Positions 23,614 through 33,291 are shown, counted from the first letter of the stretch. The stretch is 46,034 nucleotides of DNA from Candidatus Raymondbacteria bacterium RIFOXYA2_FULL_49_16 (GCA_001789205.1 MFYT01000061.1:2480-48513); one strand, 5' to 3'. A program made the numbers and translations. The notes: generated from the sequence alone by a model not told the origin.

Positions 23614-23955
23614 ATGAACAAAAAAGCATTGAGCGTTCTCTCGATCCTGTTTTCCGCAGGAGCACTCTTCGCCGAAGGGGCTGCGCCAGCAGCTGGTAAT
23701 GCAGTCATCTTTTTCAGCTCAACCGTGCTTGCCGCGGGATTGGGACTTGGTATCGCAGCGGGTCTTTGCGGCCTGGCCATGGGTCTTCTTATTGCCAGCG
23801 CGTTGCAGGGCATGGCCCGTCAGCCCGAATTGCTGCCCAAGTTGCAGCTGAACATGCTCATCGGCTTTGCGCTTATCGAAGCGCAGGTGCTGTATGTGCT
23901 GTTTATCGCCATTATCCTGTTGTTCGCCAATCCGTTTACGAAGTTTTTCATGTAA
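23614..23955 (+). CDS. atpE: F-type ATP synthase subunit c with N-terminal signal-like extension
   Basis: 113 aa, longer than the usual 75-90. The first ~30 residues (MNKKALSVLSILFSAGALFAEGAAPAAG) look like a cleavable signal peptide with an Ala-Pro linker. The hairpin follows: glycine-rich helix 1 (AAGLGLGIAAGLCGLAMG), the polar loop MARQPEL, and helix 2 with ion-binding Glu89 (GFALIEAQVLYVL). The Gln in helix 1 and the Ser/Thr after the Glu that mark sodium-binding rings are absent, so protons are the likely coupling ion. AGGAGG precedes the start. Confidence 0.93.
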   Translation: MNKKALSVLSILFSAGALFAEGAAPAAGNAVIFFSSTVLAAGLGLGIAAGLCGLAMGLLIASALQGMARQPELLPKLQLNMLIGFALIEAQVLYVLFIAIILLFANPFTKFFM

Positions 23956-23980
23956 TGTTTCAGCGCAGGAGAGGTGACTG

Positions 23981-24466
23981 ATGATTGAGGTAAATCCGAG
24001 TATCCTCGGCGTACAGGTGGTGACCTTCCTGATCGCCTTGTTCGTGGTTTGGAAATTGGCCTGGAAGCCAATAATCAAAATATTGAGCGACCGGGAGGAG
24101 CTTGTCCGCAAATCCATAGCGGACGCTGAAAAGGCGCGCCAAACCCTCGAAGATGCCATCAAGAGCCAGAAAGACATCATTGCCAAGGCCGACAACGACG
24201 CCCAGCTCATCATCCAGAGTTCGCGAGAAACCGCCCAAAACCTGGCGATGGAAATCGGCGAAACCGCCCGGCGCGAAGCCGAGCGCATGGTCGAGTCGGC
24301 CCAAAAGGCCATCAGCAGCCACAAAGAGCAGGCCATACGCGAGCTGCGTACCGAGGCTGCGACCATCGCGGTCATGGCAGCGTCAAAGCTCATTGCCGTC
24401 AATCTCGACGATGAGCGCAACCGCTCGCTGGTAAATTCATATATAGCCGAACTGACGCAGAAATAG
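23981..24466 (+). CDS. atpF: F-type ATP synthase subunit b
   Basis: 161 aa: one N-terminal membrane helix (VQVVTFLIALFVVWKLAWKPI) and a long charged coiled coil (REELVRKSIADAEKARQTLE...). It forms the peripheral stalk holding the catalytic head to subunit a. Only one b-type gene is seen, so the stalk is probably a homodimer. Confidence 0.93.
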   Translation: MIEVNPSILGVQVVTFLIALFVVWKLAWKPIIKILSDREELVRKSIADAEKARQTLEDAIKSQKDIIAKADNDAQLIIQSSRETAQNLAMEIGETARREAERMVESAQKAISSHKEQAIRELRTEAATIAVMAASKLIAVNLDDERNRSLVNSYIAELTQK

Positions 24467-24481
24467 GGTTGGAGAACACAG

Positions 24482-25018
24482 ATGAGCGAATGGGTAGTAG
24501 CAAAACGGTATGCCACCGCGTTTTTCCAGCTCGCGCTCGAGCAAAAAGTGCGTGACCAGGCCGTGCGCGACATTCAGAGCATATACGATTGCTGCCGCGG
24601 TTCGGTTGAACTGCGGCAGGCGCTCGCCAATCCGGTTATACCCCATGCGGTCAAGCGAAATGTTGTCAGTGAGCTTTTTGCCGGTTCGCTCTCGCCGCTT
24701 ACCGACTCCTTCATCAGGTTTCTGGGGTATCGGGACCGTATAAATATCCTTCCCCTTATTTGCGAAAAATTCATAGTCATTGAAAAGGAAGAGCGGGGTT
24801 TTGTCAATGCGAAACTTTTCACCGCAAAAGCAGTGCCTGCCGATTTAATAGGTATGCTTGTCAAGGGGCTTAACCGCAAATTTGGCAAATCATTCGAAAT
24901 AGAAGCGAATGTTGAACCCGAGCTGCAGGGCGGGTTCAAGCTCTGGATACAAGACAAAATTTACGACTGCAGCATACAGAACCAGCTCGAACGGCTGAAA
25001 CAGAAAATGGTGGGATAG
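24482..25018 (+). CDS. atpH: F-type ATP synthase subunit delta
   Basis: 178 aa. The N-terminal helical domain (VVAKRYATAFFQLALEQ) and the C-terminal strand region with LQGGFKLWIQDKIYDCSIQNQLERLKQKM are typical. It links the b stalk to the top of the alpha/beta head. Start ATG 24482, 15 bp after atpF. Confidence 0.93.
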   Translation: MSEWVVAKRYATAFFQLALEQKVRDQAVRDIQSIYDCCRGSVELRQALANPVIPHAVKRNVVSELFAGSLSPLTDSFIRFLGYRDRINILPLICEKFIVIEKEERGFVNAKLFTAKAVPADLIGMLVKGLNRKFGKSFEIEANVEPELQGGFKLWIQDKIYDCSIQNQLERLKQKMVG

Positions 25019-25054
25019 TCACCCAAACACAGCACTCACACAAGGGAAGTTTTT

Positions 25055-26578
25055 ATGGAAATCAAAGTCAAGCCCGACGAAATCTCGGAAATACTGAAAA
25101 AGCAGCTGAGCGATTTCAACCGGGACATCAAGGAATACGAGACCGGCGTTGTGCTTCAGGTGGGCGATGGCATTGCCCGCGTTCACGGGCTTTCCGAAGT
25201 CATGGCCGGCGAGTTGGTCGAATTCAGCGACGGCGTGGTGGGTATCGCGCTCAATCTTGAGGAGGAGAATGTCGGCATCACCATCATGGGCGAGGACATT
25301 CACATCCGTGAAGGGGATATTGTCAAACGTACCAAGCGCATCGCCCAGGTGCCGGTAGGGGAGGCCCTGCTGGGCCGTGTGGTCGACGCCCTCGGCATGC
25401 CGCTTGACGGCGGACCGTCAATCCAGGCCGCGGAGTTCCGCAACATCGAGATCAAGGCGCCCGGTATCGTTGCGCGCCAGAATGTGTGCGAGCCTCTGCA
25501 AACGGGCATCAAGGCCATTGACGCCATGACCCCCATTGGCAGGGGACAGCGCGAGCTTATCATCGGCGACCGCCGTACGGGAAAAACCGCCATTGCGGTC
25601 GACACGATCATCAACCAGAAGGGCGGCAATGTCCGGTGCTTCTACGTGGCAGTCGGACAAAAGCAGTCGTCAGTGGCCCAGGTCATGGAGAAACTCACTC
25701 AGGCAGGGGCCATGGAATACACAACAATCATCTGCTCGGGCGCGGCTAGTCCCGCTTCCCTCCAATATATTGCTCCTTATGCGGGTGTCACCATGGCCGA
25801 GTATTACCGCGACAAGGGCGAACATGCGCTCATCGTTTACGACGATCTTACCAAGCATGCGCAGGCCTACCGCCAGATCTCTTTGCTTTTACGGCGTCCA
25901 CCCGGCCGCGAAGCCTTTCCCGGCGATGTATTCTACCTCCATTCACGGTTACTTGAACGCGCGGCAAAAATGAGCGATAAAATGGGCGGCGGGTCGCTCA
26001 CGGCCCTTCCGGTCATTGAGACCCAGGCAGGCGATCTTTCGGCGTATATTCCAACCAACGTCATTTCCATCACCGATGGACAAATATTTCTCGAAACCGA
26101 ATTGTTCAACTCGGGCCAGCGTCCGGCCATCAATGCGGGTGTTTCAGTGTCCCGCGTGGGAGGAGACGCCCAGATCAAGGCCATGAAGCAGTCGGCCGGA
26201 CCGTTACGCGTCGAACTTGCGCAATACCGCGAACTCGCCGCCTTTTCCCAGTTCGCCAGCGACCTCGACGCTGCAACCAAACGGCAGCTCGATCGCGGCG
26301 CCCGGCTCACCGAGCTGCTCAAACAAGAGCAGTATCGTCCCTATCCCGTGCACCAGCAGGTAATCTCCATTTTCGCGGGCACCAACGGTTTCCTCGACAC
26401 ATACACGGTGGACCAGGTGAAAGAATACGAACGGCAGATGCTCGAATATGTTGATATAAACCAGAAGCAGTTTATCGAAAAGCTCAAGACAAAAAAGGCC
26501 TTTGACGATGAGATGAAGAAAGAGCTTATCGAAATACTGGGGAAATTCAAGTCCATATTCGTACCACGGAACAAATAA
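25055..26578 (+). CDS. atpA: F-type ATP synthase subunit alpha
   Basis: 507 aa. Walker A GDRRTGKT at about residues 171-178, the Q-x-x-S-x-V region ([11 protein letters not shown]) and [22 protein letters not shown] followed by [11 protein letters not shown] give a clear match. It forms the non-catalytic nucleotide sites of the head. It is followed 4 bp later by atpG. Confidence 0.97.
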   Translation: MEIKVKPDEISEILKKQLSDFNRDIKEYETGVVLQVGDGIARVHGLSEVMAGELVEFSDGVVGIALNLEEENVGITIMGEDIHIREGDIVKRTKRIAQVPVGEALLGRVVDALGMPLDGGPSIQAAEFRNIEIKAPGIVARQNVCEPLQTGIKAIDAMTPIGRGQRELIIGDRRTGKTAIAVDTIINQKGGNVRCFYVAVGQKQSSVAQVMEKLTQAGAMEYTTIICSGAASPASLQYIAPYAGVTMAEYYRDKGEHALIVYDDLTKHAQAYRQISLLLRRPPGREAFPGDVFYLHSRLLERAAKMSDKMGGGSLTALPVIETQAGDLSAYIPTNVISITDGQIFLETELFNSGQRPAINAGVSVSRVGGDAQIKAMKQSAGPLRVELAQYRELAAFSQFASDLDAATKRQLDRGARLTELLKQEQYRPYPVHQQVISIFAGTNGFLDTYTVDQVKEYERQMLEYVDINQKQFIEKLKTKKAFDDEMKKELIEILGKFKSIFVPRNK

Positions 26579-26582
26579 AAAT

Positions 26583-27440
26583 ATGCAGAGCCAGAAAAGT
26601 CTACAGAAAAAAATAAACTCGCTCAAGAGTACTGGCAAAATCACCAAGGCCATGAAGATGATCGCGGCCACGCGTCTCACCAAGGCGCAGGCGAATTTTG
26701 AACGCTCCGATCCATACGCGAAAAAGCTGTCACAGGCAATCTTTAACATCGCCCGCAGCCATAGTATTTCGCACTGGCTTTTCACTCCGCACCACGAGGT
26801 GAAAAACGTACACCTAATCGTTTTTACTTCAGACCGTGGCATGTGCGGACCATTCAATGGCAATATTCTTAAAAAAGCCGCCATTTTTTGCGCCGAACGC
26901 AAGCATTTGTCGCTTTCCCTCAGCTTTTTTGGCAAACGGGGATACGACCATTTCCGGAAGCGCGATTTCATTATCACCAACCACTACGCTGGGGTCATCA
27001 ACAAACCGAGTTTTGGCGCGGCCCAGTGCGTTGCCGAGGAAATGATTGGATATTTCCGGAAAGGCGCATACGACGAGGTCTATCTCCTGTACAACGAATT
27101 CAAATCAGCAGTGCTTCAGATTCCCCTGTTGCAGCCGCTGCTGCCCATGGGTAAGGGACTGCTCGAGGGAGAGGCGGAGAAAACACAGTATATTTTTGAA
27201 CCGCAGCCCGACGCCATTCTCGATGAACTGGTAGACCGCAGTGTCAAACTTCAGATCTACCGCGCCCTGCTGAATTCATCTACGTCTGAACACGCGGCCC
27301 GTATGACAGCCATGGATTCCGCCTCGCGCAACTGCGAGGATCTTATTGAAAAGTTCACCCTTGAGCGTAACAAGGCCCGCCAGGCCTCTATTACCAAGGA
27401 GCTGGTTGAAATAGTCTCAGGAGCTGAATCATTGAAATAA
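26583..27440 (+). CDS. atpG: F-type ATP synthase subunit gamma
   Basis: 285 aa. The N-terminal helix (KINSLKSTGKITKAMKMIAATRLTKAQ) and C-terminal helix (ARMTAMDSASRNCEDLIEKFTLERNKARQASITKEL) form the rotating central stalk; the Rossmann-like middle (LIVFTSDRGMCGPFNGNILKK) is typical. Complete. Confidence 0.95.
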   Translation: MQSQKSLQKKINSLKSTGKITKAMKMIAATRLTKAQANFERSDPYAKKLSQAIFNIARSHSISHWLFTPHHEVKNVHLIVFTSDRGMCGPFNGNILKKAAIFCAERKHLSLSLSFFGKRGYDHFRKRDFIITNHYAGVINKPSFGAAQCVAEEMIGYFRKGAYDEVYLLYNEFKSAVLQIPLLQPLLPMGKGLLEGEAEKTQYIFEPQPDAILDELVDRSVKLQIYRALLNSSTSEHAARMTAMDSASRNCEDLIEKFTLERNKARQASITKELVEIVSGAESLK

Positions 27441-27447
27441 TTTCTAG

Positions 27448-28896
<1,449 letters not shown>

Positions 28897-28920
28897 ACGG
28901 ACGGACAAGGGAGAAACCTC

Positions 28921-29181
28921 GTGTTCACAGTGGAAATTATCACCCCCGAGGCCCGGGTTTTCAAGGGCGAGGCGGTGCAAGTGATAGCACCCGGTGTTAT
29001 GGGCCAATTTGGCATCCTAACAGCGCACGCGCCGCTCTTTTGCATCCTGCAGAAGGGAGTCGTCCGTATCGATCACAGCAATGGGGCTCGGGATTTTTTT
29101 GATGTTGTTGGAGGGTTTTGCGAGGTAAATAAAAATGTCGTGATCATCCTTGCCGATAGCGCTGAAAAGAAGCCGCAATAG
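28921..29181 (+). CDS. atpC: F-type ATP synthase subunit epsilon, short form lacking the C-terminal helices
   Basis: 86 aa from a GTG start with AAGGGAGAAA upstream. Only the N-terminal beta-sandwich is present (FTVEIITPEARVFKGEAVQVIAPGVMGQFGILTAHAPLF, then FFDVVGGFCEVNKNVVIILAD). The C-terminal helical hairpin of the usual ~135-residue protein, which inhibits ATP hydrolysis, is missing. Similar short forms occur in several FCB bacteria, so this is probably natural. It closes the atp operon. Confidence 0.9.
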   Translation: MFTVEIITPEARVFKGEAVQVIAPGVMGQFGILTAHAPLFCILQKGVVRIDHSNGARDFFDVVGGFCEVNKNVVIILADSAEKKPQ

Positions 29182-29230
29182 TTTTCTATCTGAAAGCCTG
29201 TTTTTTGCCTATTGCCACCACAGACTTTAC

Positions 29231-29245
29231 ATACCATGGTATAAT
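29231..29245 (+). promoter_or_regulatory. extended -10 promoter of the rplY-pth-rpsF region
   Basis: TGG-TATAAT at 29237-29245 is a perfect extended -10 element, overlapping a 12-bp palindrome ATACCATGGTAT (29231-29242). No good -35 is seen, as is usual for extended -10 promoters. The start would be near 29252, leaving a ~65-nt leader before rplY. Confidence 0.55.
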
Positions 29246-29266
29246 TGTTTATATTTCATGTTCTTT

Positions 29267-29290
29267 GCGTTACCCGAGGAACGGGAACGC
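29267..29290 (+). promoter_or_regulatory. hairpin in the rplY 5' leader
   Basis: GCGTT-A-CCCG pairs with CGGG-AACGC around an AGGAA loop, giving nine base pairs with one bulged A. It ends 14 nt before the AAGGAGGA ribosome binding site and has no T-run, so it is not a terminator. Possible translational control or mRNA-stability element. Confidence 0.4.
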
Positions 29291-29316
29291 CAACCGAAAC
29301 TACGAAGGAGGACTGT

Positions 29317-30165
29317 GTGTCCGAAGCAACCATACATGTGAAGTCCCGGAGCACGGGGCCCAGGAGCATGGTAACAAAACTGCGCAAAAACGAGGAAATC
29401 CCTGCCATTCTATACGGCAAAGGAAAGGGCTCAACCTCGCTCTCGGTCGAGGCTTACGAATACGCTACGGTCACGCGCGGCCATGGCCAAAACCAGGTTT
29501 TTAATCTTGTATTAGACAAAGACGAATCAAACGCCCATAAGGCGATGGTCCGTGAGGTGCAGCGCCATCCTGTCAAACGCAACGTCATGCACATAGATTT
29601 CCTCAGTATTGACGAGAACGTTCCGGTCAAAGTCAGCGTACCGGTCAAGTTTAAGGGAGAAGCGTACGGCGTAAAAACAGAAGGTGGTGTGCTCCAGCAT
29701 GTGTTGCGTACCGTGCTTATCGAAGCACTTCCCGCCAATGTTCCCGAACATATAGAAATCGATGTTACCGAGGTCCGCAAGGGCCAGCCTATTTTCGTCA
29801 GCTCAATCAAGTCCGACCTTTTCAAGGTCCTTACACCGGGCAATATGGTTGTGGGAACCATTAAAATCACCAAGACCATCGAAGAGGAAAAAGCTGAAGC
29901 CGATGCAAAGGCAGCGGCCGAAGCGGGCATTGTTCCTGTCGAAGGCGAAGCAGCGGTGGCAGCCGATGGCACACCAGTCGCTCCTGGCGCAGCTCCTGCT
30001 CCTGGTGTTGCTGCACCTGCGGCAGCAGGCGCCAAGGGCGCTACTGCAGCTCCCGCTGGCGCCAAGGGTGCCGCGGCTGCTCCTGCGGCAGTCGGGCCGG
30101 CAGGCGATAAAAAGGCCGCGGGCAAAAAGCCCGAGGGCAAAAAGCCCGAGGGCGGTAAGAAATAG
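29317..30165 (+). CDS. rplY: 50S ribosomal protein L25/general stress protein Ctc, with Ala/Pro-rich tail
   Basis: 282 aa from a GTG at 29317, chosen because AAGGAGGA lies five bases upstream and the family starts here (SEATIHVKSRSTGPRS). The N-terminal L25 domain (EIPAILYGKGKG, MVREVQRHPVKRNVMHIDFLSI) binds 5S rRNA; the TL5-like C-terminal domain (VPVKVSVPVKFKGEAYGVKTEGGVL, VPEHIEIDVTEVRKGQPI) follows. After residue ~205 comes a low-complexity tail of Ala, Pro and Gly with AAPAGAKGA-type repeats, ending in a lysine-rich KKPEGKKPEGGKK. The tail makes it longer than usual (~200-220 aa). It is followed by pth, a common arrangement. Confidence 0.93.
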   Translation: MSEATIHVKSRSTGPRSMVTKLRKNEEIPAILYGKGKGSTSLSVEAYEYATVTRGHGQNQVFNLVLDKDESNAHKAMVREVQRHPVKRNVMHIDFLSIDENVPVKVSVPVKFKGEAYGVKTEGGVLQHVLRTVLIEALPANVPEHIEIDVTEVRKGQPIFVSSIKSDLFKVLTPGNMVVGTIKITKTIEEEKAEADAKAAAEAGIVPVEGEAAVAADGTPVAPGAAPAPGVAAPAAAGAKGATAAPAGAKGAAAAPAAVGPAGDKKAAGKKPEGKKPEGGKK

Positions 30166-30174
30166 GCAGCGTGC

Positions 30175-30752
30175 GTGGAAACCTTGCTTATCGTGGGGCT
30201 GGGAAATCCCGGTTCCGAATACGCGCATACACGGCACAATGCCGGTTTCCTCGCCATCGACGCCTTTGCATCAAGAAATGCCCTGGTATTCGATAAAAAA
30301 AAAATTTTTCATGCGCCGCAAACGGCGTGCTCTTTGGTAAAAAGATAATACTGGCAAAACCGCGGACCTATATGAACGAGAGCGGCCGGGCAGTGCTCAG
30401 CCTTCTCACCGCGAACCGGGTGCACCCCCAGCAGATGCTGGCGGTGTTCGACGACGCTGATCTTCCCTTCGGAAGACTCAGACTGCGCACCAGCGGCGGA
30501 AGCGGCGGCCACAACGGCATCAAGTCCATTATCGATTCCGCGGGCGAGGGTTTCAACCGTCTGCGCATCGGCATCGGCAGATCAGGAGAATCTCAGCGCG
30601 GCCTCACGGGCCATGTTCTCTCCCGTTTCTCAAATGACGAGGAGGCCGGACTGCCTGCGGTGATCGAAAACGCCGCATGCGCTATCGAAACCTTTGTGCA
30701 GCGCGGCATGCGCGCCGCAATGGACGCCTTCAACCGAAAACAGGACCAGTAA
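30175..30752 (+). CDS. pth: peptidyl-tRNA hydrolase, reading frame broken at a run of ten A
   Basis: The N-terminal part starts at a GTG at 30175 and reads [24 protein letters not shown], with the conserved Asn and the catalytic His of the family. The C-terminal part is in another frame from about 30297: [17 protein letters not shown], then DDADLPFG with the catalytic Asp, GGHNGIKSI and LTGHVLSRF. The frames would join exactly ([17 protein letters not shown]) if the A-run at 30295-30304 had eleven A instead of ten. All catalytic residues are present across the two parts. Pth frees peptides from stalled peptidyl-tRNA and is essential in most bacteria, so a dead gene is unlikely: either a homopolymer sequencing error or slippage at the A-run restores the frame. 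Confidence 0.85.
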
Positions 30753-30788
30753 TTATCGCTTTACACAGTCTCAAACCTACTAGCTCCT

Positions 30789-30822
30789 GCTCGTTCCTTC
30801 GGCTGTGCGGAAGGGAGCGGGC
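30789..30822 (+). promoter_or_regulatory. hairpin in the rpsF leader (possible ribosomal-protein autoregulatory site)
   Basis: GCTCGTTCCTTC pairs with GAAGGGAgCGGGC (12 pairs including two G-U, one bulged G) around a 9-nt loop. It lies between pth and rpsF, ~20 nt before the GAGGAGGT ribosome binding site, and has no T-run. S6:S18 binding motifs occur at this position in many rpsF operons; I cannot confirm the conserved bulge of that motif here. Confidence 0.35.
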
Positions 30823-30853
30823 CTAAAAACTTCAATAGACCAGAGGAGGTACT

Positions 30854-31129
30854 TTGAACTACGAAACAGTCCTGATCATCGACGGTTCTCTTGATGAAGC
30901 CGTGAAAGATGGCGAGATCGGAAAGGTTACCGCGCTCATCGGAAAAAGCGGCGAAGTCAAAAATATCAACAAATGGGGCAAGCGACGGCTGGCTTATCCC
31001 ATCAAGAAAAAGACCCACGGCGACTACACCATCATCACCTACACGGGCGACAACACCCTGGTGCGCGAAATTGAAAGCGGTCTCCGCATAAACGAAAACG
31101 CGCTACGCTACCTTACCGTGCGGCTGTAA
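30854..31129 (+). CDS. rpsF: 30S ribosomal protein S6
   Basis: 91 aa from a TTG start with a strong GAGGAGGT. NYETVLIIDGSLDE, INKWGKRRLAYPIKKKTHGDYTIITYTG and the closing NENALRYLTVRL are the S6 ferredoxin-like fold. S6 pairs with S18 on the small-subunit platform. The order rpsF-ssb-rpsR-rplI is the widespread one. Confidence 0.93.
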   Translation: MNYETVLIIDGSLDEAVKDGEIGKVTALIGKSGEVKNINKWGKRRLAYPIKKKTHGDYTIITYTGDNTLVREIESGLRINENALRYLTVRL

Positions 31130-31146
31130 GGGGTGGGAAACGCGCT

Positions 31147-31617
31147 ATGAGCGAGAAAAAACTTCCTACGCTGAACCGCATCTTTATTGTCGGCAACCTA
31201 ACTAAAGATCCTGAATTGCGGAAGACCAATTCCGGGGTTCCGGTGGTAAATTTTCGCATTGCTTCGAGCAGGCGCTTCCGCGACAGTTATGGTGTGTGGA
31301 AGGAAGAAGTTTGCTATGTAGGGGTGGTTGCCTGGCAGAAACTTGCCGAAGCCTGCAAAGACTACCTGTTTAAAGGGAGCGCTTGTTTCATCGAAGGCGA
31401 GCTCCAGAGCAGGAGTTGGGAGACTGGCGACGGCGCCAAGCGGAGCATGGTCGAAATCCACGCTCATAAGATACAGTTCCTCGACAAAAAACCAGGCGCC
31501 GCCCGCGATGGCGACCCCGGGGATACGGAGTATGGTGCGCAGGAGAACGATTTTAATTACGAAAACGGCAATGAAAACGAATATGAAGACATGAAGGGAG
31601 AACACAATGATCAATAA
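31147..31617 (+). CDS. ssb: single-stranded DNA-binding protein without the usual C-terminal tip
   Basis: 156 aa. The OB-fold is clear (LNRIFIVGNLTKDPELRKTNSGVPVVNFRIASSRRF, VCYVGVVAWQKLAEACKDYLFKGSACFIEGELQSRSW). After residue ~115 comes a short acidic, Asn-rich tail (NDFNYENGNENEYEDMKG) that ends HNDQ, without the DDDIPF-type tip that recruits repair proteins in most bacteria. The last 11 bases overlap the rpsR start and encode its ribosome binding site, which may constrain the tail. It sits between rpsF and rpsR as in many genomes. Confidence 0.9.
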   Translation: MSEKKLPTLNRIFIVGNLTKDPELRKTNSGVPVVNFRIASSRRFRDSYGVWKEEVCYVGVVAWQKLAEACKDYLFKGSACFIEGELQSRSWETGDGAKRSMVEIHAHKIQFLDKKPGAARDGDPGDTEYGAQENDFNYENGNENEYEDMKGEHNDQ

Positions 31618-31852
31618 ACGCATGGGCCCGGGTATTGAACGGGTCAAGACCTGCTTTTTTTGCCACAACAAAAACGAAAAGATCGATTACAAGGACGAAA
31701 AAATGCTCTATCGGTACATGTCCGAACGCGGGAAAATCAGCGACCGCGGCCGTACCGGGCTATGCGCAGGATGCCAGCGTGAAATGGCAAAGGCCATCAA
31801 GCGGGCGCGGCACATCGCCATCATACCTTTTGTGCAGGAAAACATACGGTAA
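31607..31852 (+). CDS. rpsR: 30S ribosomal protein S18 (zinc-ribbon form)
   Basis: 81 aa. RGKISDRGRTGLCAGCQREMAKAIKRARHIAIIPFV is diagnostic of S18. Two CxxC pairs (CFFC and CAGC) suggest it binds zinc. Overlaps ssb by 11 bp, with AAGGGAGA upstream inside ssb. Confidence 0.92.
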   Translation: MINKRMGPGIERVKTCFFCHNKNEKIDYKDEKMLYRYMSERGKISDRGRTGLCAGCQREMAKAIKRARHIAIIPFVQENIR

Positions 31853-31854
31853 CA

Positions 31855-32646
31855 ATGCCGCTTTTTCTGGTATACTGTACGGTTATTTTTCTGTTCCTTA
31901 CCGGCCGCAGACGGATGCTTGTGGCGGCCATAGCCGGATTTGGAGCGATAGTTGCCGTGCGTCAGGGATGGGCCTCGCTCGATGCGCTCCAATACGGGCT
32001 CAACGGCGTTACCTTTGGCTTGTTTTTCGCATGGACCTTGGGCAAACGGCTGCCCTTTTTCTATGTTCTGCTGGCGGGATTCATTCCCGGGGCGCTCTTT
32101 TTCGGGTTGTGCGAAACCGTGTGGTACCGTCAGGAATACCAGGAAGTGCTGAAAGAGCTTTTCGCTTATTTTACAAGTACGGCAGGCGCGCAACTCTCCG
32201 GATATCGGGTTGAATATTCCGATTTTGTGCGATTCGTACCCATCAGCGAGAGTTTCCGGATCCTTATGGTCACAGTACTTTTAGCATTCGTATTCTACCG
32301 GTTTGCGGGAAGGTCGCGGCCCCGTATCAGCCGGTTCAGGGTGCCGGACTGGTTCGCCTGGGTGCTTATAACCGGACTTACCTTGCAACTGACCGGCATC
32401 CTCAAACCTGCCGGCTATTATCTGCTTGTGGTGTCCGTGCTTTTCTATCTATGCAACGGCGTCGCGGTCATCAGACTCTTTTTCGAGCGGTGGGGAAACG
32501 CTTATCTGATAGAGGCGCTTTTTTACGCGGTCCAGGCGGTGCTTTTCCTTGTTCCACTGCTTCTCATCGGCGTACTTGAAACCTGGCTCAATATGCGGGG
32601 CAAGCTCGCCCATTCGCACGATCCAAAGACAGAAAACCATATTTAA
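31855..32646 (+). CDS. DUF2232 (YybS-like) integral membrane protein
   Basis: 263 aa with seven to eight hydrophobic segments. The LLAGFIPGALFFGLCE segment, the mid-protein soluble stretch and the C-terminal helices resemble DUF2232/YybS proteins, which are typically encoded beside rpsR and rplI. Function unknown. It begins 2 bp after rpsR and ends 12 bp before rplI, so it belongs to the ribosomal operon. Confidence 0.7.
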   Translation: MPLFLVYCTVIFLFLTGRRRMLVAAIAGFGAIVAVRQGWASLDALQYGLNGVTFGLFFAWTLGKRLPFFYVLLAGFIPGALFFGLCETVWYRQEYQEVLKELFAYFTSTAGAQLSGYRVEYSDFVRFVPISESFRILMVTVLLAFVFYRFAGRSRPRISRFRVPDWFAWVLITGLTLQLTGILKPAGYYLLVVSVLFYLCNGVAVIRLFFERWGNAYLIEALFYAVQAVLFLVPLLLIGVLETWLNMRGKLAHSHDPKTENHI

Positions 32647-32658
32647 AGGAGTCATACC

Positions 32659-33162
32659 ATGGAAGTCATTTTGCAGAAAGACGTTGACCGGCTCGGTAAG
32701 GCCTTTGACCTTGTCAAGGTGCGGGACGGGTACGCGCTTAACTATCTCCTTCCCCTCAAACTGGCGGTCCTGGCCGCAGAAGGAAGAAAGAAACGGATAG
32801 AGCTCGACCGGAAAACATACGAGCGCAAACAGGCGCAGATTATGCAATCCGCCCAGGACATTGCAAAAAAGCTTGAGGAGCTTTCGGTAACCATATCGGT
32901 CAAGGTGGGAGAGGGAGAAAAAATGTACGGATCAGTGACCGCCCAGGCCATTGCCGATAAGCTGGCCAAGGAAGGATACGAGATCGCGAAAAAAGACATC
33001 AGAATTAAAGAACCCATCCGTTCCATCGGTGTCTATAATGTTCCGGTCAAGGTACATGGGACCATCACCGCCGAACTTAAAGTATGGGTGGTGAAAGAAG
33101 GCGAAGAGGGAGCAACTCCCGCACCTGCCGTCGTTCCCGCAGAAGAGCTTGCGAAAGAATAA
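32659..33162 (+). CDS. rplI: 50S ribosomal protein L9
   Basis: 167 aa. The N-terminal domain (MEVILQKDVDRLGKAFDLVKVRDGYALNYLLPLKLAVLA), the long connecting helix and the C-terminal domain (KMYGSVTAQAIADKLAKEGYEIAKKDIRI) are complete. An extra acidic, Ala/Pro-rich tail of ~18 residues follows. Last gene of the block; a stem-loop follows. Confidence 0.93.
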   Translation: MEVILQKDVDRLGKAFDLVKVRDGYALNYLLPLKLAVLAAEGRKKRIELDRKTYERKQAQIMQSAQDIAKKLEELSVTISVKVGEGEKMYGSVTAQAIADKLAKEGYEIAKKDIRIKEPIRSIGVYNVPVKVHGTITAELKVWVVKEGEEGATPAPAVVPAEELAKE

Positions 33163-33181
33163 GTTATGCATGTCGTGAGCA

Positions 33182-33208
33182 GCAGGAACGGGACGGTCCC
33201 GCTCCTGC
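33182..33208 (+). terminator. stem-loop after rplI
   Basis: GCAGGAACGGGAC pairs with GTCCCGCTCCTGC (one mismatch). It lies 20 bp after the rplI stop but is followed only by CAGCTTTATTG, so termination may be weak. Confidence 0.5.
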
Positions 33209-33291
33209 CAGCTTTATTGAAAACATTCCCCGCTTCTTACTATTTTTTCTCAACATAAATTATTGATTATTATATTTCCTTCGGATAGAAT

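Noticed and set aside
23614-23955. Sodium-coupled ATP synthase
   Set aside because: The c subunit lacks the helix-1 Gln and the Ser/Thr after the ion-binding Glu that mark sodium rings.
30295-30309. Programmed ribosomal frameshift in pth
   Set aside because: An A10 followed by T5 is also a prime site for sequencing error and for polymerase slippage; no stimulatory structure or upstream Shine-Dalgarno-like signal was evident, so ribosomal frameshifting is not favoured.
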